Shown: piece after piece, positions 9,125-18,829 of the stretch
Layout of the letters: every line of letters starts with the position of its first letter
Position numbering within the stretch: the stretch's first letter is position 1
From: Symsagittifera roscoffensis
Taxonomy: Eukaryota > Xenacoelomorpha > Acoela > Convolutidae
Length of the DNA stretch: 28,159 bases
Reading direction: 5' to 3'
Assembly (NCBI RefSeq): GCF_963678635.1
Contig: NW_026970914.1
Span: forward strand, 1-28,159
The notes under the pieces: model-generated
What the model saw: the letters and a program-made list of their open reading frames with translations, nothing else
The model's database searches: none
Told to the model about the DNA's origin: nothing
Made by a program: the position numbers and the translations under genes

Positions 9125-10092
9125 TTTGGATAGAAGAGTAAACTGATAAGAGGAGGAAACATGAAGGAAATAATTTTGAGATTAAATGGAAGTAGAAGTA
9201 AACAGTACAAGTCATTCATTAAATCATAAAAAGAAATAGAACTATAAACGGAACTTTTGTTTGAAATTTCCGAAAATGGAAAGTATGTAGGTGTTAGTGC
9301 TCTTACACAAATCCTCAATTCTAGGCCAAAACCCTATTACAGATGGCTGCTGCTATGGGTCAATATTTTTCCGGCTTTTTTCCGCTTACTGTAGAAAATC
9401 GGTACTTATTTCCGTTTCCAAAGAATTTTTCATATACAGTTACCCAAGATTATTAAGTCTCTGCCCTCATTTCCTACTGTTCTTTGGAAAATAGCAATTT
9501 CCACATATTTTTGATTGGATCATCTTTCGATCAAGTTTTACATTGATTGGATAAATTTCTTTTCACATATCAAAGTATCGATCGTCTTTACTCTCTGTAC
9601 AAAAAAATATATTTTATTCGAAAGTTATTTCGTCAGCTGGCGAAGTTTACAATCCACTTAACCGCGCTATTCTTCACAAACTGCAATGAAAAGAAGCAGA
9701 TAAAGATATTGCAAAAAAATCTTGCGCAAAAAGTTCAAACGTCTATATTTATGTTCTAATCAAAAACTGGCTTCCTTTTAACTATCGGTTCAGCATTTCT
9801 GGAAAAAGAGCTCGTAAAACACAAAACTCCAAACGGGAACCCTGATTTGTTAAAATTTAATGACAGTTTAATTCAATTCCTGCGTTTTTAAAAAAATTTT
9901 ATGTCAAATTTTTAATGAAAAATTAAAAAAACACTAATAATCTGCCTAATTTCTCTCAATTGTTCAAAAAATAACCGAAACTCAGAAAGATAAAGAAAAA
10001 AAATGGTCACAATTTTAAACTCTTTTTAAAATTTTAAACAAAGAGTATTATTTGCTTCTGATTTTCAGGAAGCTGCACAAAGCGTTTTAACT
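9125..10092. other. Decayed Polinton interior, no gene recognised
   Basis: Open frames exist on plus (9291-9494 and 9547-9759) and minus (9318-9121), but none matches a family I know. The first contains ITDGCCYGSIFFRLFSAYCR. Its Gly-x-x-x-Gly-Ser-x-Phe pattern loosely recalls small basic minor-capsid proteins of Polintons, but the basic C-terminal part is absent and the match could be chance. Bases 9780-10090 are very AT-rich and appear non-coding. Confidence 0.4.
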
Positions 10093-10390
10093 TTTAACGA
10101 GTTGCAAAAATATTTTCAGTTTTTTCAACAAATTGCAAAAAATAATTCACTTTTCGGACAACGTGTCAAAAGTGTTGCACTTTTTTCTACAAATTGCGAT
10201 AAGGGTTTCAAGTTTTTTGACAAGATACGAAAAACATTTCAAACATTTTTCTTGACAAGATGGGAAGAATATTTCATTTTTATTTGAACAAGATGCAAAA
10301 ACTGATCAAGTATTGGTTCTTCTGGCAAAACTGAATCTTTTCTTTAACTTGTGTGCAAAAAGTCTTCAAGTTTCCTCGACTGTGTGTAAG
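10093..10390. repeat. Degenerate tandem repeat, period about 31-35 bp
   Basis: Eight to ten diverged units are built on a core like TTTTTCAACAAATTGCAAAAA. Core positions recur at about 10104, 10135, 10166, 10196, 10227, 10261, 10294, 10353 and 10383, so spacing is 30-35 bp with one double step. Open frames through it are incidental. Three units of the same family lie at 505-600, outside the transposon's left repeat, so the repeat is a genomic family and not specific to the transposon. Confidence 0.8.
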
Positions 10391-10593
10391 TTTTTTATCT
10401 GTAGTTTAATTTGTGTTCTAATTGTTTTCAATCATTTGGTTTGTTGTACCCTGAACAACTGATGTATTATCACAGTTAGAAGAAATTTGAAAAAGATAAT
10501 AATTACAAAAGATAAATAACTGACAAGCAACAAGTGTTTTTTAAAAATCCTAAATCAAAGAGCTGGCGAGCAGCAGAAGAGTTCTGGATGCTT
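10391..10593. other. AT-rich spacer
   Basis: No gene or repeat was recognised between the degenerate tandem repeat and the spliced gene. Confidence 0.5.
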
Positions 10594-11000
10594 CTATAGA
10601 ACGCGGTGTGGTTGTTGTTGTGGGGTATTTTGAGGAATTTTTTCAGAGAGCCCCTCATCTTCTTTTAATGAGATGGGGATTTCGGCTGATCCCATCTCCT
10701 CCTCCCAAGAAGGAGGAAGTTGATGACTGTTTGAGCCAGATATCTGTAGTCAGAGATTTTGGGGTAGTTCATTCCCACGTGTTCAGAAACTTCATCCATC
10801 ATTTCCATTGATCCAAGTTGGTTCTCTGTGATGCGTACTTGCATCATACGACCTTCGATAGAAAACCACCGCATTACTTCCGCCTTGTGCCCGACTTGAA
10901 TTGAGATGTCCATTTGTGCCAAAAAATCTTCAGAGTCTGATTCTCGCATTTGGATTTGTACTAGACCAGGAGAAAATACCGAGTACAGAAGGTTGCTGTT
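10594..11000 (-). CDS. Small spliced gene of unknown function inside the Polinton
   Basis: On minus, a TTGCAG acceptor at about 11006-11001 opens a frame running EDFLAQMDISIQVGHKAEV, RWFSIEGRMMQVRITENQLG and SMEMMDE. A GTTTCT...CTACAG pair defines a 47 nt intron (about 10790-10744) that preserves phase. It joins a second coding stretch reading ISGSNSHQLPPSWEEEMGS, ISLKEDEGLSEKIPQNTPQQ and PHRVL, ending at TAG 10596-10594. If unspliced, the first frame stays open to 10665 but ends in low-complexity residues. Base composition is clearly less AT-rich than the surroundings, and the first part shows no decay. The 5' exons and start were not found. I recognise no domain. It could be a captured host gene, a cargo gene of the element, or an unrelated insertion. 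Confidence 0.5.
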
Positions 11001-11006
11001 CTGCAA

Positions 11007-12333
11007 TTAGAAGATCATTTTGAGTAAAAAGGTGAGTGGAAAGACCGAGTAAAAACAAAAATATTGACTGTACTAGAGCTGAGAGAGGAGGTAGTTGACG
11101 GTAGTTAAGTTGAAAATAAAATGATTTTTAGTTAAGAGTGAGGGTACCTTCAACTCAAATGCGTGAGTGTAACAAATCAGAATTGATTTTCCATAGTTTA
11201 TCTGCAGTCGTGTTCAATTAGATTTCAGCTTACTTTTATTGTTATTTTGTTTCAAAGTCGTGTCCAATCAAAAAAATTCCATTTTAGGAATTTTTCACAC
11301 ATTGGTAATTTTTGTTCCGGTTGACTTATCCAATCATAGCTAGTTTCACCTTTTAAGGGCTTAACTTTACCAAACAAAAAAATATGCGCAAGGGAAATTG
11401 CCAAAAATGTATGACCACATGTTGTTTGCTGTAAAAATAAGAAATATCGCCGATATAAGTAACATAAGAAAAAAAAATTATAACAAGTAGCATCTCCGCA
11501 ATATTTCTCATCAATTCAATTAATTTTTTTAAATAACTGTCGAAAAATTGTTCATTTTTGAGTATATACTCTAGTGGTTTAGTTTCGATGTAAAACTGAG
11601 AGGGTAACTAGAGGTTGATGAATTTTTCAGAGCATATCTCTAGAAATCTTATTCCAAACCCGAGCATGCAGGATTTTGAACTTTGAAAACCTTTTTATAA
11701 ATGAATGAGCTAAAAGTTTTCCTTATGAGTTTTGACTTGGTTACGGTATAAAAAAAATATTTAATATATTCTGATACGACTTTTTGATCAGTTTCAGTTT
11801 TTCGAGAACAATTTTTTTTCGAGAACTGTCAAGTGTAGTTTAGCCGTAAGGTTAAAACTTTGAACCTCAATTTTTGGTTCAAAATTTTGGTTCAAGTCAT
11901 TTTCAGTTAATTTCTCTTTAAGACCTTTACTTAGCCGAATAACTCTATTTTGAACAAAAAAAATGTCCAAGAAAATATGAATAAGATTTAACATCTATTC
12001 ATTTGGAATTTTTTTTCTTGGAAGTTAACTTGAGGCAATTCAAATGTTTTTTGATAGAAACTTTTCAAATAAAAATTTAGGTTTCAAAAAATGATGAAGA
12101 TTTCTTTTTTGGAAAATGCTGGACTCTGATTGGTTGATCTCGAACAAACCTTGTAACTAAAAGAACACTCGTTTCCTACTGGTGGGTTTTCCTAAGCAAC
12201 AGCAAATCAAACCCATTACTTTCCGATTTTCTTTTACGTTGAATGCAATCGCTCAAAACTTTGTAAAACTACTTGAATTTACTTTTGTTCTTTCTGAATA
12301 AATCATAATAAGTATAAATAATCTATTAGCTTT
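11007..12333. other. Non-coding stretch between cargo-like gene and polymerase
   Basis: No convincing coding sequence. A possible upstream exon of the minus-strand gene ends at a GAAG|GTACCC donor near 11145, but its frame cannot be verified. The 14-mer GTAGTTGACGGTAG at 11091-11104 recurs at 21743-21756. An open frame on minus (11994-11794) is AT-rich and unlikely to be real. Promoter elements for the polymerase could lie just before 12334 but none is distinct. Confidence 0.4.
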
Positions 12334-15300
12334 TTGGGACGTTTTAAATCTCCCATTCTTCTAGCTAGGATGTGTTTTCATTTAATTTCGGTACAACATA
12401 AAAGTACGTTTTTTAGCTGCTTTCACTCAACAGAAAAAAAAGTAAAATTCGAGGACTGGAGTAAGATGTATGTTCGTCAACAAGCTGCCCGTCATCGCAA
12501 AAACTGTGTTCGTGGATTTAGTTCTTGTCCGGAATGTAAAACAACTAGCAAGAAATGAATTTCCATACGAGCAAAAATCGCGTATAGTCAACCCCAAACT
12601 CAAAAAAGTGTGTATCATGTGATGAAGAAATTGCGAGCTCTTAGTCACTTCAACAACATGGCAAGAAATATCACGTTTGGCCAGCAAGGAAAACTAATGG
12701 TTCTGTTGCTGATTTGAATACAAAATTGGTAAACTGGGAGGATAGTGATCAGCTACGAGATGACTTGAGTGCCTGTCAAAACTTCTTAACAGATAACGAG
12801 GCAGAAAATGATAGACGCCACAAGATATTCATTTTTCAAAACTCCAAACTAGATCTTAATACCAATCTATTGAATGAAAAAATTTATCAAGTCTTTCATA
12901 AACTTGATTGTGCAGCAAAAATCAACCTTGCCTAGGAATTTGTGTTACTTAATATTGAAACCTGTTATTATCGTTGCTTCTACGCTCATGCAAACAACAC
13001 ACTGCTTCATAAATCTATGCTGCTTTTATAAAAATAAAATCGACGACTATACAGATTGAGGTCAAGAGGCAAAATATCTTGAGGAGGCAAAATACAAATT
13101 GGCGATTCAAGTTGATCACTATTGTTACAGTTTTTGCGGCACTGCTCGAAAATGTACCCATGGGTTGTCGAGATTACGTGATTCCCAAACCACTTCTGAG
13201 GAATAGCCATGTTAATTGTTTGTTTTCAGATAAAAAAACATCCATAAAAAGACAAATTTTGTTTATTTCGAGCGCTTGCAGTTCATTTTCATGAAAAAAA
13301 AACGTCTTGAAACATCCACCAAGACGATACTTAATGAGTTTCAGAATTTGGTTGTGATCCGAAACAGCTTCTTTGGAATCCTGCCAATAGAGTTCTGATG
13401 GATATCCTGCCAATAGTTGAAGATGTAGTAGAGAAAAACATCTTTATACAAATAGAGTTTTTGTGCGCGGTTTAGCTTGCAGATTTATTGGTAAAAACGA
13501 GAATACAGCAAAACTTCTACGATATAACATCCACATTTTTTACGTACATAATATCGACAACTTCTTCAAATGCTTTCGATGTCCAACTTGCGATACATTT
13601 TTACAAAGCAGACAACTTCATCAAACATCTTTTACGATGCAGAGACGGAATCAAAAACATGTACCGCAAAATTGTTTCCACTCTACGAAAGACGTTATTT
13701 GAAAAACTGGATGAATTCAATAATGACCAACACCAAAGAACAAACCTTACTCAAAAAAGTCGCCATTTATGACTTTGAATCAATTTTTGTGCCATCTGAA
13801 GAATTATAACCAACAGAAACAATAATCTGGATCGGGAAGCATAAACCCATATTAGTGTCAATCTCATCCAATTTGCTAGACAAAGATCCACAATCCCTCA
13901 TCATTGAATTTACTGCAAACTTGGAATTGTTGGTCGAAAAGGACAAAGCGGAGATGCGAAACTTTCTGGAAATTAAAAATAGTATCAAAAGCGACATCAC
14001 ACAATCTTCAGCATCCTTAACAACCGAAGCAGCTTCAATAAAAGCTAAGCAAAATCATACGAAGACGAGTGCTTCGGGAATGAGGAAGAAACAGCCGCAT
14101 CCCCACTTTCTCGAGGGATTCAAACAAATCAATTGATTGACACGATGCAACAAATCTACCAGTATTTGGATTAATCAGTGGTCGGTATGATTCAAACCTC
14201 ATTCAATCATACCTCATACCTGACCATATCAACCAAAAAAATGAACCTTAAGTTATCAAGAAAGCTTACGAATTTTTCCTTTAGGAGTGGAGCTACTATA
14301 GACTTTTTTCGAAAAGCATACAAAACCAGTGAGATGACACGGTACTTTCCATACGAATGCTTTCATTTTACCGACAAACTTGATGAACAACAACAACCAC
14401 CGTATGATAAATTAATAGCAATCTGAAGAATAGCAACCTTCTCGACAAACCGTTTGATGATTATCAGAAACTTCCTAACACGGAGAAAACTGAAGAGCAA
14501 GCCTTGAAAAAAATCGGGCTTAAAACTAAACTACCTCCAGGATTGGAAAACTACGACTACCTTAAATCGATATCCGAACAGAAAAAAAAATGACAACATA
14601 TCATGATTTTCTACAATGGTATAATAACAAAGATGTTGTTCCTTCCCTTGCAGCTATGCAGATAATAATTGAATTCTATCATAACAAAATGATAGACATG
14701 TTAAAGATCGATTGTACACTGGCAAATCTAGCAAATATCTGTCCACACAAGTCAAAGGACTATAAATTTTAACCCCTTTTTCTCAAGTGATAGTCACTTG
14801 CTAGAAAAATGCGAGAAGAATGACCGATGGTCCCTCAATTGTTTTCACAAGGAAAGCAGTAACAAACGAGACGTTAAATCGGAAATCAAACAATTTGTGT
14901 AAATCAATCGTTGGCCTTGATTCCAGTCAACTCTTTCCTTATTTTGTGTGTCAGGATATGCCCACAGGCTCGTATACGAAAACGGACTAAAATGAAGAAT
15001 TACAAAAATTCAAGGCGAGGTAAAATCGAGTTCATACGTTTAAAACTAAAATTCAAATCATTTTTATAAGCAACCATACCTGAACTCAAAAGTGAGAGCT
15101 ATTACACTACTGGAACACAGACGAAAATTGATTTATTCGGGTTGGTTTTCGAAGCAATGGTTTGTTATTTCCTTTTTAGCTCTTGTCAAGAAGCTAGACC
15201 AAGCCTCATTGATGATGATATCAAATGAGAACCCAGAAAAGAGTAATGAATGAGCTTCGAAAAATGTATGTTCAAGCAAAACGATACTCCATAGAAAAAA

Positions 15301-16445
15301 TTTGGGATTGTAGTTAGTGGGGTCAATTTAAATACAACGTAGACGTACAAAATCACGTTAGAGCAAATTTTTCCCTCAAATGACCTTTTTCTTCAAATTC
15401 ATTACTGCAAAGCATTCGAGATGCAACAATGTTCGGCTACTTACTAAATGGTTTGAGTGATCTAGATAAACTAAAAACAAAGTTCTTCAATTTCCCGCCT
15501 ACTTGAAAGAAAATCATTGTCACCAGAAACGATATTGGAGAGTATATGAAGGCACATGCGGAAGAAAACCATTGCTTAAAACAACAGCATATAATGTTGA
15601 TATCGAGCTTGAATTTGATCAATAGAACATTCATAACACCTTTTTTCAACTTTTACTTGGTTCATGGACTACAGTGTACAACAGTTCATGGACTTGTACA
15701 ATACACACCGCTTGGAGAGTTCAACAGTTTCCTTCAGTCTGTTGTTGATGCTAGGCAAGTCATTGATGAAAATCCATTATCTGGTGGAATAGCTGAAACA
15801 TTGAGAAAGTTAGGAATTACTTCTAATGGCTATCAAATAATGGCCTCATCAAAACATACAATGACAAAATATCTTGGAGACGAAAAAAACCATAAAGCCA
15901 AAAAAACTAGCTCTTCAAGAGGCTCAATTTTGTAGCTAAAGACTTGTATGAAATGGAGCTTGCTGAATCTACTATAAAACATCATGAACCACTTATAGTA
16001 GGATTCTTTATACTACAGAATGCCAAGTTGAGAAGGTTGGAGCTGTATTGAAACATTCTTGATAAACTTTGCGACGTCAACAAAGTTGAACAACTCGAAT
16101 TGGATACTGATTGTCTCTATTTGGCTTTGGAAGAAGAAAAACTATATGAGTGTACACACACTTCCCAGTAATTGAGCGGAATGGATACTGATCCTCTCTA
16201 TTTGGCTTTGGAAGAAGAAGAACTATATGAGTGTACACATATATCCCAGCAATTGAGCGGAATGTTAATGAAATATCAGCAAGAACTGCATGAAACAAAG
16301 AATTTGAAGTCAATTAATAGAGGATTTAAAAGAATTAACCATGCCATTGCTGCTTATGATCAAACTAAATTGATGACTGAACTATTTTTACCCTGAACGT
16401 GAAGTTGAATGTGATGGAATTCATTCTAAACATCTAAATTTGTAA
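12334..16445 (+). pseudogene. Protein-primed family B DNA polymerase of the Polinton (remnant)
   Basis: This polymerase copies the linear element by protein priming. Segments in order across many frames: zinc-finger-like N-terminus with FSSCPECKTTSKK (12520) and CVSCDEEIASS (12610); LVNWEDSDQLRDDLSACQNF (12725); QNTNWRFKLIT (13088); FKCFRCPTCDTFL (13565); exonuclease motif I YDFESI (Asp 13771, Glu 13777); Exo II SGRYDSNLI (Asp 14189); AYKTSE and FPYECFHFTDKLDE; DFLQWYNNKDVVPS (14605); GPSIVFTRKAV (14830); motif A GLDSSQLFPYF then CQDMPTG (Asp 14919); a TPR-like stretch with NDIGEYMKAHAEEN; motif B region GITSNGYQ (15816); motif C LDTDCLYLAL and MDTDPLYLAL (16098 and 16182); and INRGFKRINHAIAAYDQTK. 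The original stop is TAA 16443-16445. The longest intact piece is 129 codons (15546-15935). There are more than ten stops or frame changes. Motif B has lost its key residues and motif C is duplicated. Confidence 0.95.
16100..16262 (+). repeat. In-frame 81 bp tandem duplication over polymerase motif C
   Basis: Two adjacent units start with TGGATACTGAT at 16101 and 16182, exactly 81 bp (27 codons) apart. Each encodes x-DTD-x-LYLALEEE-x-LYECTH-x-SQ-x-LSG. The first unit has Cys after DTD and an in-frame TAA near its end; the second has Pro after DTD and no stop. Elsewhere the family B motif C is DTDS. The copies differ at only a few positions, so the duplication is younger than most of the damage to the gene. 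Confidence 0.95.
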
Positions 16446-16574
16446 AAAAAAATTGGTAATAAAAATGTATGCGATGCTGTAAAAAAAAACGTTTTCTCTG
16501 TTTTTTTCTTCATCTTTTTAAACGCCTCGTTTGGCGTAGCAGTTTATTGTTTTTTGATTCAAAAAATATTTAGA
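16446..16574. other. Short 3' spacer of the polymerase gene
   Basis: This AT-rich sequence after the original polymerase stop contains GGTAATAAAAATG (about 16455-16467), whose AATAAA could serve as a poly(A) signal for the plus-strand gene. Nothing else is recognised. Confidence 0.4.
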
Positions 16575-16950
16575 ATCCTAATCGGCTGTATCGGCAAAAT
16601 CGGGCGCCAAACCTTTTTAAAATTTTTTTTCGAAACTTACCATCTTACCATCTTACCATCTAAAAAACTATAACCTATCCTAGTACTTTGAAAATCTATT
16701 CACTATGGTAACGTTTCTTTAACAATGCTCTATCGGTGAAATCAGTCACCAATTTTTTTTGAAAAATTATCTCGAAAATTATCATCTTATTATCTTACCA
16801 TCTGAAACCAATAATCTATCCTAATTTCCTATGTTAATGCATAGGGTAAAGTCTGAATAATCTATAGCCTATCTTAAAACACGAGGATCTACATCCCCCG
16901 GCTGAACTGCTCCAACATATGCTACTCGTTTAAGTCCCTTCTCATGATCT
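16575..16950 (-). repeat. Right terminal inverted repeat of the Polinton
   Basis: Read on minus, it matches 780-1000 block by block: CATATG.TG.AGCAGTTCAGC, GTTTTAAGATAGGCTATA, TATGCATTAACATAGG and GGTTTCAGATGGTAAG. It also contains an internal duplication. The block GGATAGATTATTGG, TTTCAGATGGTAAG, AAAAAAATTGG, then CACCGATA (about 16830-16735) is repeated as GGATAGGTTATAG, TTTAGATGGTAAG, GGCGCCCGATTTTGCCGATA (about 16680-16583). The motif GATGGTAA is tandemly tripled near 16645-16662. The element's exact outer end was not resolved. Confidence 0.75.
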
Positions 16951-18829
16951 CCAACGTGTGCTAAACTTCAATTGGGGCATGCATTGGAGCCAAAAAATTT
17001 CCATAGAATGAACTGCGCATCTTGATGCTCATCACTTCAAGTGAAAACTTGACCGATTTTTCAAGTTTGATTGTTTGAGTTTCCAGCAAAATTTTTAAAT
17101 AATTGAAAGAGGCTGATATTTGAGTAAAGACGAGAAATTGAATAATTTAGAGCTGAAAAAGGAGATACCTAACGATATTGAACTTGAAGATGAAATGATT
17201 TTTATTGTTGAGTTAGTAATATCTTCAATTCAACCGCGTAGGTTTTGCCAGTGAAAGTAGATTCTCCTTACATGCAAATGAAGTCATTTAAAAAATTATG
17301 TTTAAAATAATCTAGTCATTTTGCAGATGGATATAGCGAGGCAATTGCCTCTTTTTTTATGAAAACAGAACTGAACTAAACGACATTTGTAATTTGATTT
17401 GATTTCGATAATCGACTACTTAAATAGAAAAAACGCCACTCAGCAGCCGCGCTTTCTGCCATAGAAACTTGACATTTCATCGTAAAAAGATATTAGTTAT
17501 GGCTGATAAACTAATGACAATGAAAAAAAAAACTGATTTCTCAGTTAAGAAACTGAGCTAAAAATCCAAAGATCGTAGAAGTTGAAAACTTTCTAACGCC
17601 TAAGTTTTATCAATTAAAAACCCAGCTAATAATGACGATTTCAAAAAATCAACAATTACTTTTAAAAAACTTAGACAAAATTTCAAAATTTAGGTGCTAG
17701 GACGATACCTCAAAACAACGTTAGTTTTTTCACTTGTATCTATTTTTGCTTTGCAAGTATCACGTTTTCCAAAGTTTATATTATAATAATCTAAACAAAA
17801 TTATCTAATTCTCTCTAAATTGCGTGGACGTTCAATCAAGTAATTTTCTACCAGGGTAACTTTCTGTTGCTTCTTTGAATCAAATAGAGAAATTTTTCTT
17901 GAATTTGGTTTCGAAAAAAATTGGTTCGTTATATACATTATTATTCGTTCCGAGAACTTTCTATTCTGAAGTTTCGAAAGTTGTATAAAATTAATTCATA
18001 AAGTCTTTCGCCGGCGGATGCCCGTTATATTCGGCGTGATGTATCAAATCGATTATACATACTTTCAACCTAATTGATCATCTCATCAGCAGTTAACCAA
18101 TGAAAACAATTTAGCGAAGCAACTTAATAATGTCGCAAGGAATTCAAGATTAACGCAAACTTCCAAACACGTTTTCAAGCAACCATAAATTCTCAGGCTG
18201 TTTCTTTCCACCAAAAAATCATATTTTATATTGACCGTGAGACAATGTTTTTGTTTAGACTATTGGAAAAAGAGAGGATTTTTTGTCGTCGATTGTATAT
18301 TAGGTTTGTTTTTCTGTTTTTTTGCAGTCAAAGTCAAGTACCACAAATAATCAACGAAATGATGAATCGATTGATATAAATTAACAAGATTTTTTCAGGG
18401 GAGAAAATAAGTGTCTCATTATTCAGATTATTAAGGAAAACGGTTTCGGAATTGTAATCTAATTTTGTGCAAGTTCAGCGAGCGAAAATTTTTCAGAAAT
18501 TTTCAGAAATTGTTTTTGGCAATTTTCACAGTCCGAAACAATGAAACTGTTTAAAGATGACAAATAAAATTTTCTTCAAATGGAACGTACTTATTATCTG
18601 AAATCATTGGTCAAAATAATCGTAAGAGATATCTGCAGTTTGAGTTTTGACATTTTTTGTAAGCTTCTCTATATTTTCTTCAATTTTTCCATTCAATTTC
18701 GACTGCCAACTTTCTAAACGACAGAACACATGATTAGATTTGAAATTTTTTTTAATGAAACTTTGTATGGAATGAAAACTGATGATTTGAGTTACCTTTT
18801 GTATAGGAGAAACAACAAGTAGCTGATGT
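16951..18829. other. Host-like non-coding region right of the transposon
   Basis: No gene could be supported. On plus, 17117-17254 is open for 45 codons with a hydrophilic stretch (EKLNNLELKKEIPNDIELED) but no splice signals or start, so it may be chance. A perfect 14 bp palindrome, GAGGCAATTGCCTC, lies at 17338-17351. A short GC-rich island occurs at about 18005-18040. The open frame on minus at 18840-18604 continues from the last exon of the secreted-protein gene in a different frame and is probably its 3' untranslated region. Confidence 0.5.

Larger units (their letters stand above)
750..16960. mobile_element. Degenerate Polinton/Maverick transposon, about 16.2 kb
   Basis: The interval holds remnants of the diagnostic Polinton gene set: protein-primed family B DNA polymerase (plus), and on minus an rve-type integrase, minor and major capsid proteins and an adenain-like cysteine protease. 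It is bounded by diverged inverted repeats near 780-1000 and 16575-16950. Length, gene content and the polymerase lying next to one terminus fit the 15-20 kb Polinton class. All coding regions carry stops and frameshifts, so the copy is dead. A tandem duplication has enlarged the left arm. No FtsK/HerA-type packaging ATPase was found, so it is deleted or decayed past recognition. Exact ends and a 6 bp target duplication were not resolved. Confidence 0.9.

Noticed and set aside
9291-9494. Plus-strand frame with a GSIFFRLFS-like segment, considered as a small minor-capsid protein
   Set aside because: Only one short motif fits, and the basic C-terminal part expected of such proteins is missing.
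17338-17351. 14 bp perfect palindrome GAGGCAATTGCCTC followed by a T run, resembling a bacterial terminator
   Set aside because: The DNA is eukaryotic in character; there is no loop and no adjacent gene end, so it is probably chance.
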